Shown here: piece after piece, positions 59,816 through 64,000 of the stretch
Layout of the letters: each line of letters opens with the position of its first letter
Numbering within the stretch: position 1 is the first letter of the stretch
The notes under the pieces: generated by a model
Databases searched by the model: none
What the model was told of the DNA's origin: nothing
What the model saw: only the letters and a program-made list of their open reading frames with translations
Program-made: the position numbers and the translations under genes
DNA from: Streptomyces asoensis
GTDB taxonomy: Bacteria; Actinomycetota; Actinomycetes; Streptomycetales; Streptomycetaceae
Assembly (NCBI RefSeq): GCF_013085465.1
Contig: NZ_CP049838.1
Span: 930,001 to 994,000 of the forward strand
Direction of reading: 5' to 3'
DNA: 64,000 nt

Positions 59816-62050
59816 CTACGCTCCGCCGGCCGCCCGCTGCTGCTGGAGCACCGCCACCCTCCGGTACAGCTCGACCGCTTCCTGGCCCCGGCCGAGCCGC
59901 TCCAGGCAGTGGGCCTCGTCGTTGCGGCCGGCGAGCGTGTCGGGGTGGTCGGCGCCCAGCACGTGCTCGCGGGCCGCGGCCACCCGCCGGTACTCGGTCA
60001 GGGCGTCGGTCCAGCGGCCCAGCCAGCCCAGGCCGACGGCGACCTCCCGGCGGCTGACCAGCGTGTCGGGGTGGTCGGCGCCGAGCACGCGCTCACGGAT
60101 GGCGCACACGTCCCGGGACTCGGCGAGAGCCTCCTCCCAGCGGCCCAGCCGGCCGAGATTGACGCCGAGACCGTGGCGGGCCCGCAGGGTCTCGGGGTGC
60201 GCGGGGCCGTGGATGCGGGTGCGGTCGTCCACAAGGTCGCGGTAGAGCTGGAGCGCCTCCGCGCTGCGCCCGAGGCGGCCGAGGCTTATGCCGGTCTCGT
60301 AGCGGGCGGCGAGGGTGTCGGGGTGGTCGGGACCGAGGGCCTGCGCGCGGGCCGCGGCGACCTCGCGGTAGGTCTGGAGAGCCTCCGGCCAGCGGCCCAA
60401 CTGACCTAGCGCGTAGGCGACTTCGTAGCGGGTGACCAGCGTGTCCGGATGGGCGGAGCCCAGGACGCGGGCGCGGGCGACGGCCACCTCGCTCGCCATC
60501 CGGTAGGACTCCTCCAGACGGCCGAGCCTGCTGAGGTTGAAGGCGAGGTTGTGGCGGCAGCGCAGGGTGTCGGGGTGGTCGGCGCCCGCCGTGCGCACCC
60601 GGGCGGCGAGGACCGAGCTGTACACCTGGTGGGCGTCGAAGTGACGGCCCAGCCGGCCGAGCACGTAGGCCATCTCCTGCCGGGTGGCGAGCGTGTCGGC
60701 GTGGTCGGCGCCGAGCACCCGGGTACGTGCGGCGGCCACGTGCTGGTACTCGCGCAGCGCGTCGGCGGCGCGGCCGGTGCGGCTCAGGGTGAAGGCGACC
60801 TCGTAGCGGCTGGCGAGCGTCTCGGGGTGGTCCGCGCCGAGCAGGTGCGCGCGTTCGGCGGCGACGGCGCGGTGCACCTCCCCGGCCTCCGCCCAGCGGC
60901 CGAGCCGCCCCAGGCTGAGGCCGGCGCTGTGCCGTCCGGCGAGCGCGGTGAGCGCCTGCGGGGACGGCGTGTCCGGGGCAGGCGGGGCGGGGACCGCGCC
61001 GAGCGCCGGCCGGGGGATCCACTCGCCGGTCAGGGCCGCCCCGGCGTCCGGCGGCGTGACCCGCAGTCCGGCGCCGGTGGCCTTGTGACCGGTGGTCATG
61101 CCCTGCGTCCAGGACGGCAGCCGCGACTCGCGGCCGGCGGGCTCGGACGGCCGCGGTTCGGGCCGGGGCGTCACCAGGGTCGGCACGTACCCGGGCGGCG
61201 TGGTGCGGCCTGCGGCGATGCGCCGGACGATGTCCCGGGCATCCTGGGGACGCTGGTCGGGCCGTTTCGCCAGCAGGTCCAGGATGATCCGGTCGAGGTG
61301 GTCGGGCAGGTCGGGGCGGAGTTCGCGCGGCGGCCGGGGCGGGGTGTCCCGGTGGCCGACGAGGATCGCCCAGGGGTCCTCCAGGTCGAACGGCGGGGCC
61401 CCGGTGGCGATCTCGTACAGCACGCAGCCCAGCGAGTAGAGGTCGCTGCGCCGGTCGACCTCCTCCCCGCCGATCTGCTCCGGCGACATGTAGTGCGGGG
61501 TGCCCATGGCGATGCCGGTGCCGGTGAGACGGGAGGTGAACCCGATGTCGTGGCCGAGGCGGGCGATGCCGAAGTCGCAGATCTTCACCGTGCCGTCGGC
61601 GAGCCGCACGATGTTCGCGGGTTTCAGGTCGCGGTGCACGATGCCCTGCCGGTGCGTGTAGGCGAGGGCCGCGGCGACCTGGTCGGCGATCTCCACGACG
61701 TCGGAGACGGGCAGCGGCCGGCGCTCGTTGTCGTCCAGCAACTGGCACAGGTTGCTGCCGTCGAGCAGCTCCATGACCAGGAAGAGGACACCGTCGCTGT
61801 CGCCGAAGTCGTGGACGACCGTCACCCCGCGGTGCTGGAGCGCGGCCGCGACGCGGCCCTCACGCCGGAACCGTTCCCGCAGGACGCGCCCGGAGGACGG
61901 GTCGTGGTGCGGGGCGATCGGTTTGAGGCACTTCACGGCCACCTGCCGACCGAGGGACTCGTCACGGGCCCGCCACACCTCGCCCATGCCACCGCGCCCG
62001 ATCCGGTCCAGCAGCCGGTACCGGCCCTGGATCAGCCTGCTCTCCGCCAT
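59816..62050 (-). CDS. Serine/threonine protein kinase with TPR array
   Basis: A 744-residue soluble PknB-type kinase. LLDRIGRGGMGEVWRARDE is the glycine loop, VAVKCLKPI has the ATP Lys, VHRDLKPANIVRL the catalytic loop, KICDFGIARLG the DFG motif, and MGTPHYMSPEQI the P+1 region (kinase residues about 10-275). A Pro-rich linker follows. Nine near-identical 42-residue TPR units then run from about 370 to the end, each resembling LGRLGRWxEALxxYRxVAAA and ending GADHPDTLAxR. No membrane span is visible, unlike many PknB proteins. The ATG at 62050 is chosen over a longer open frame to 62239. Confidence 0.92.
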   Translation of the reverse strand: MAESRLIQGRYRLLDRIGRGGMGEVWRARDESLGRQVAVKCLKPIAPHHDPSSGRVLRERFRREGRVAAALQHRGVTVVHDFGDSDGVLFLVMELLDGSNLCQLLDDNERRPLPVSDVVEIADQVAAALAYTHRQGIVHRDLKPANIVRLADGTVKICDFGIARLGHDIGFTSRLTGTGIAMGTPHYMSPEQIGGEEVDRRSDLYSLGCVLYEIATGAPPFDLEDPWAILVGHRDTPPRPPRELRPDLPDHLDRIILDLLAKRPDQRPQDARDIVRRIAAGRTTPPGYVPTLVTPRPEPRPSEPAGRESRLPSWTQGMTTGHKATGAGLRVTPPDAGAALTGEWIPRPALGAVPAPPAPDTPSPQALTALAGRHSAGLSLGRLGRWAEAGEVHRAVAAERAHLLGADHPETLASRYEVAFTLSRTGRAADALREYQHVAAARTRVLGADHADTLATRQEMAYVLGRLGRHFDAHQVYSSVLAARVRTAGADHPDTLRCRHNLAFNLSRLGRLEESYRMASEVAVARARVLGSAHPDTLVTRYEVAYALGQLGRWPEALQTYREVAAARAQALGPDHPDTLAARYETGISLGRLGRSAEALQLYRDLVDDRTRIHGPAHPETLRARHGLGVNLGRLGRWEEALAESRDVCAIRERVLGADHPDTLVSRREVAVGLGWLGRWTDALTEYRRVAAAREHVLGADHPDTLAGRNDEAHCLERLGRGQEAVELYRRVAVLQQQRAAGGA

Positions 62051-62108
62051 AGTGTGCCGCCGCCCCCGTTGCTTTCCGGCCCTCCCCTGGCTGGTCCAGT
62101 ATGGCGGC

Positions 62109-62954
62109 CTATCGCCCGACTTTGAACGGGGCCGGGCGAGCTTCGGGGCCGAGCCTCGCCATGGCCCGCAGGACGTGTTCGGGCGGGAGTTGCCACCGCA
62201 GACGTGCGGGAACGCAGCGCAGCAAGGTACCCATGGCACGCAACTCCCTGGTGACGGTGGCGGGTTCCGGGGCCCGTCTGCCGTACAGCTGATGGGCGTA
62301 CGGCGGCAGGGAGGCGTACGCCAGGTGCGCCACCCGCCGCCACAGCAGGGCGCGCGCCGGGACGAGCAGGGGGTGGACGGGCGGCCGCCGCAGGAAGTCG
62401 TCCACCTCGTGCGCCTCCGACCCGGCGGCGAGTTCGGGGCGCAGCTTCTCGAAGTACGCGTCCATTGCGGTCCGGTCGGCGGGTACCGCGTCGGGGTCGA
62501 GCCCCACCAGTCGGGCGCTGACGCGGTGTTCCGCGAGGTAGCGGTCGGCGGCGGCGTCGGTCAGGGGACAGCCGGAGCGGCGCAGGACGTGCAGGTAGGA
62601 GTCGATCTCGGCGCAGTGCACCCACAGCAGCAGCGCGGGTTCGTCGACGCCGTACCGCTCCCCCGTGTCCGGATCGGTCGCGGACAGCATGCGATGGATC
62701 TTGCGGACCCGGGCGCCGGCCTTCTCGGCGGCCTCGGCGGTGCCGTACGTCGTGGTCCCGACGAAGTCGGCGGTGCGCATCAGCCGGCTCCAGGCGTCGC
62801 GCCGGAAGTCGGAGTTCTGCATGACCCCGCGCACGGCACGCGGGTGGAGCGCCTGGAGGTAGAGCGCACGGACCCCGGCGACCCACATCATCGGATCACC
62901 GTGGAGCTGCCAGGTCACGCTCGTGGGGCCGAACAGCCCCGGGTCGGCCTTCAT
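62109..62954 (-). CDS. MpaB-family (DUF2236) oxygenase
   Basis: A 281-residue protein of the MpaB/latex-clearing-protein-like DUF2236 family: FGPTSVTWQLHGDPMMWVAGVRALYLQALHPRAV, TTTYGTAEAAEKAGARVRKIHR and LLLWVHCAEIDSYL match the heme-binding helical fold with conserved His. Members are oxygenases or uncharacterised. The ATG at 62954 is chosen over an open frame to 63143. The substrate is unknown. Confidence 0.87.
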   Translation of the reverse strand: MKADPGLFGPTSVTWQLHGDPMMWVAGVRALYLQALHPRAVRGVMQNSDFRRDAWSRLMRTADFVGTTTYGTAEAAEKAGARVRKIHRMLSATDPDTGERYGVDEPALLLWVHCAEIDSYLHVLRRSGCPLTDAAADRYLAEHRVSARLVGLDPDAVPADRTAMDAYFEKLRPELAAGSEAHEVDDFLRRPPVHPLLVPARALLWRRVAHLAYASLPPYAHQLYGRRAPEPATVTRELRAMGTLLRCVPARLRWQLPPEHVLRAMARLGPEARPAPFKVGR

Positions 62955-63067
62955 ACCGGCAGTATGACCACGAGTTCGGGTTCGTCGCACAGGGAAACCG
63001 AACGGGGAGTCGCGCGGTGCAGGGTCACCCGGCCGGCTCATCACCGGGCCGGGTGAGATCCGGCGGG

Positions 63068-63583
63068 TCAGCCGGTCAGCGACCGGATCGTCTCGGCGGT
63101 ACCGGACGGAACCATGTGGTCCCACGGCAGAGAATTCCGCCATCGCCGACGCACCTCCGTGCCGGTGACGAGTTTCTCCGTTCTCTGCCAGAGCACCAGG
63201 ACGTCATAGCCGGCGGCTTCGGCCAGAGCCTGTTTCTCACGCCCCCAGGCGTCATAGACGGTGAGTGCCACGAGGTCGCACGGGCCGAGTGAGGATCGCA
63301 GCGTGGTGGGGGATCGCAGATCGCAGGGCACGATGCGTGGACGAAGGTGCGGAGTCAGCCGCGCCAGGCTGGTCGAAATCATCGCGGAGCGCTGCTCGTA
63401 GGTGAACGGGTTCGCCTCGTCGCTGGAGCGTTTCGGGTCGGTGCCCGTGTGCCGGGTCCGCTCCGCCGAAGGATTGGTGATGCCGACGGTGAGACGGGCG
63501 CTGTGCCGACCGGCCTCCGTCAGGTACTCGAAGTGGCCCCAGTGAAAGGGCTGAAAACGTCCCATGACGGCGACCTCCGGCAC
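63068..63583 (-). CDS. NMN/nicotinate-nucleotide adenylyltransferase-like protein
   Basis: A 171-residue nucleotidyltransferase fold: VAVMGRFQPFHWGHFEYLTEA is the GxFxPxHxGH motif and VTGTEVRRRW matches the ISGTEVR motif of archaeal-type NMN adenylyltransferases. The GTG at 63583 keeps the first beta strand; an ATG at 63565 would remove it. It has no Nudix domain. The methyltransferase at 63592 starts in front on the same strand with an 8-base gap, so the two are cotranscribed. A cofactor-building or natural-product adenylylation role is possible. Confidence 0.82.
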   Translation of the reverse strand: MPEVAVMGRFQPFHWGHFEYLTEAGRHSARLTVGITNPSAERTRHTGTDPKRSSDEANPFTYEQRSAMISTSLARLTPHLRPRIVPCDLRSPTTLRSSLGPCDLVALTVYDAWGREKQALAEAAGYDVLVLWQRTEKLVTGTEVRRRWRNSLPWDHMVPSGTAETIRSLTG

Positions 63584-63591
63584 CAGGCCTC

Positions 63592-64000
63592 CTATTCCGC
63601 CACTGCCAGAGCGAAGAGCCAGTCGACATTGCCGGACGAGCGCGGCTCGACGGCCTCTTCCATCTGAACGATGGAGAAGGAGTGCCGTTCCAGCAGTTGC
63701 CTGAGAAGGGTGGGGGTGAACAGCTGGAAGAACCTTCCGCCGAGGCCTTCCCCCGTATCGATGACGTTCACCCCGGAGCCGGCCTTGACCAGCACGTAGA
63801 GCACTCCGCCGGGGGCGAGGACGCGCCGGAACCCGGCCACGGCCGCGTCCGCTCCCAGCCCGTGCGACACCAGGGGCAGATGGTGGAGCGTGGCGTGGTT
63901 GCGGATGCAGTGGAAGCAGCCGTCCTCGATCCCGCCGAGGTCACGCATGTCCGTGACCAACACGCCATCCGGGCCGATGCGTCCTTCGTCCTGGGCACGG
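63592..64000 (-). CDS. SAM-dependent methyltransferase, C-terminal part (cut by window edge)
   Basis: The frame is open to the edge of the window. The visible 135 codons read GRIGPDGVLVTDMRDL, FHCIRNHATLHHLPL, GFRRVLAPGGVLYVLVKAGSG and FFQLFTPTLLRQLLERHSF, the motif IV to VI half of a class I methyltransferase. Motif I should lie outside. It pairs with the downstream NMN-adenylyltransferase-like gene. Confidence 0.75.
   Translation of the reverse strand, partial: RAQDEGRIGPDGVLVTDMRDLGGIEDGCFHCIRNHATLHHLPLVSHGLGADAAVAGFRRVLAPGGVLYVLVKAGSGVNVIDTGEGLGGRFFQLFTPTLLRQLLERHSFSIVQMEEAVEPRSSGNVDWLFALAVAE

Noticed and set aside
1..64000. CRISPR arrays, insertion sequences, prophage, tRNA or rRNA genes
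   Set aside because: No repeat-spacer array, transposase or integrase frame, attachment-site-like repeat, or tRNA cloverleaf with CCA-like end was seen when reading both strands.

Overview
The window is high-GC actinobacterial DNA, almost certainly from a Streptomyces chromosome. The evidence is about 70% GC with strong third-position GC bias, GTG and TTG starts, a sortase-anchored chaplin, an SsgA-like sporulation protein, an NsdA-type TPR regulator, an SPW-repeat protein, a DUF397 protein and many ATGA/GTGA gene overlaps. I see no tRNA, rRNA, CRISPR array, insertion sequence or phage gene. About 58 intact or edge-truncated protein genes, one 25-codon leader peptide and two decayed genes can be supported.

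Layout. 1-0.5 kb: 5' end of a dimethyl-sulfone monooxygenase (sfnG) with a Cys-rich leader peptide upstream, which looks like a sulfur-responsive attenuator. 0.5-9.4 kb: LysR regulator, MarR/MMPL exporter pair, SDR-DUF2867 protein, DNA photolyase, and a LysR/DJ-1 divergent pair. 9.5-18.2 kb: a light and oxidative-stress lipid module. A B12-binding MerR regulator (LitR type) diverges from an ECF sigma factor (LitS type). Next comes a SigK-RskA sigma/anti-sigma pair, convergent with a five-gene, fully overlapping operon: FAD oxidoreductase, DUF1365, two cyclopropane-synthase-like methyltransferases and a DUF1295 methyltransferase. Gene content and order match the mycobacterial sigK locus (Rv0449c-Rv0444c) plus one extra methyltransferase. 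18.4-25.2 kb: small stress, membrane and regulatory genes, a secreted protein, a MerR/MFS pair and two decayed genes. 25.2-40.9 kb: surface and development genes (chaplin, secreted peptidase, FMN glutamate-synthase-like protein, baeRF protein, SsgA-like protein, PAS-SpoIIE phosphatase, NsdA-like regulator, phosphotransferase, peptidoglycan amidase).

41.0-56.9 kb: an acyl-CoA catabolism island. It has a crotonase, a DUF35 OB-fold protein, two thiolase-fold proteins lacking the usual catalytic Cys/His, four adenylate-forming CoA ligases (one PaaK type), a nitronate monooxygenase, two alpha/beta hydrolases and an XRE/SDR pair. Two promoter regions 10 kb apart carry the same 17-bp inverted repeat, so parts of the island are probably one regulon. 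56.9-64 kb: phytoene-desaturase-like FAD protein, SAM methyltransferase, NUDIX hydrolase, Ser/Thr kinase with nine 42-residue TPRs, MpaB-type oxygenase, NMN-adenylyltransferase-like protein and a truncated methyltransferase.

The two systems most worth following up are the joined light-sensing and SigK fatty-acid-modification locus (about 6-18 kb) and the Cys-less thiolase pair with DUF35 partner (41-45 kb). All functions are read from translated sequence and remembered family features; no database search was run.
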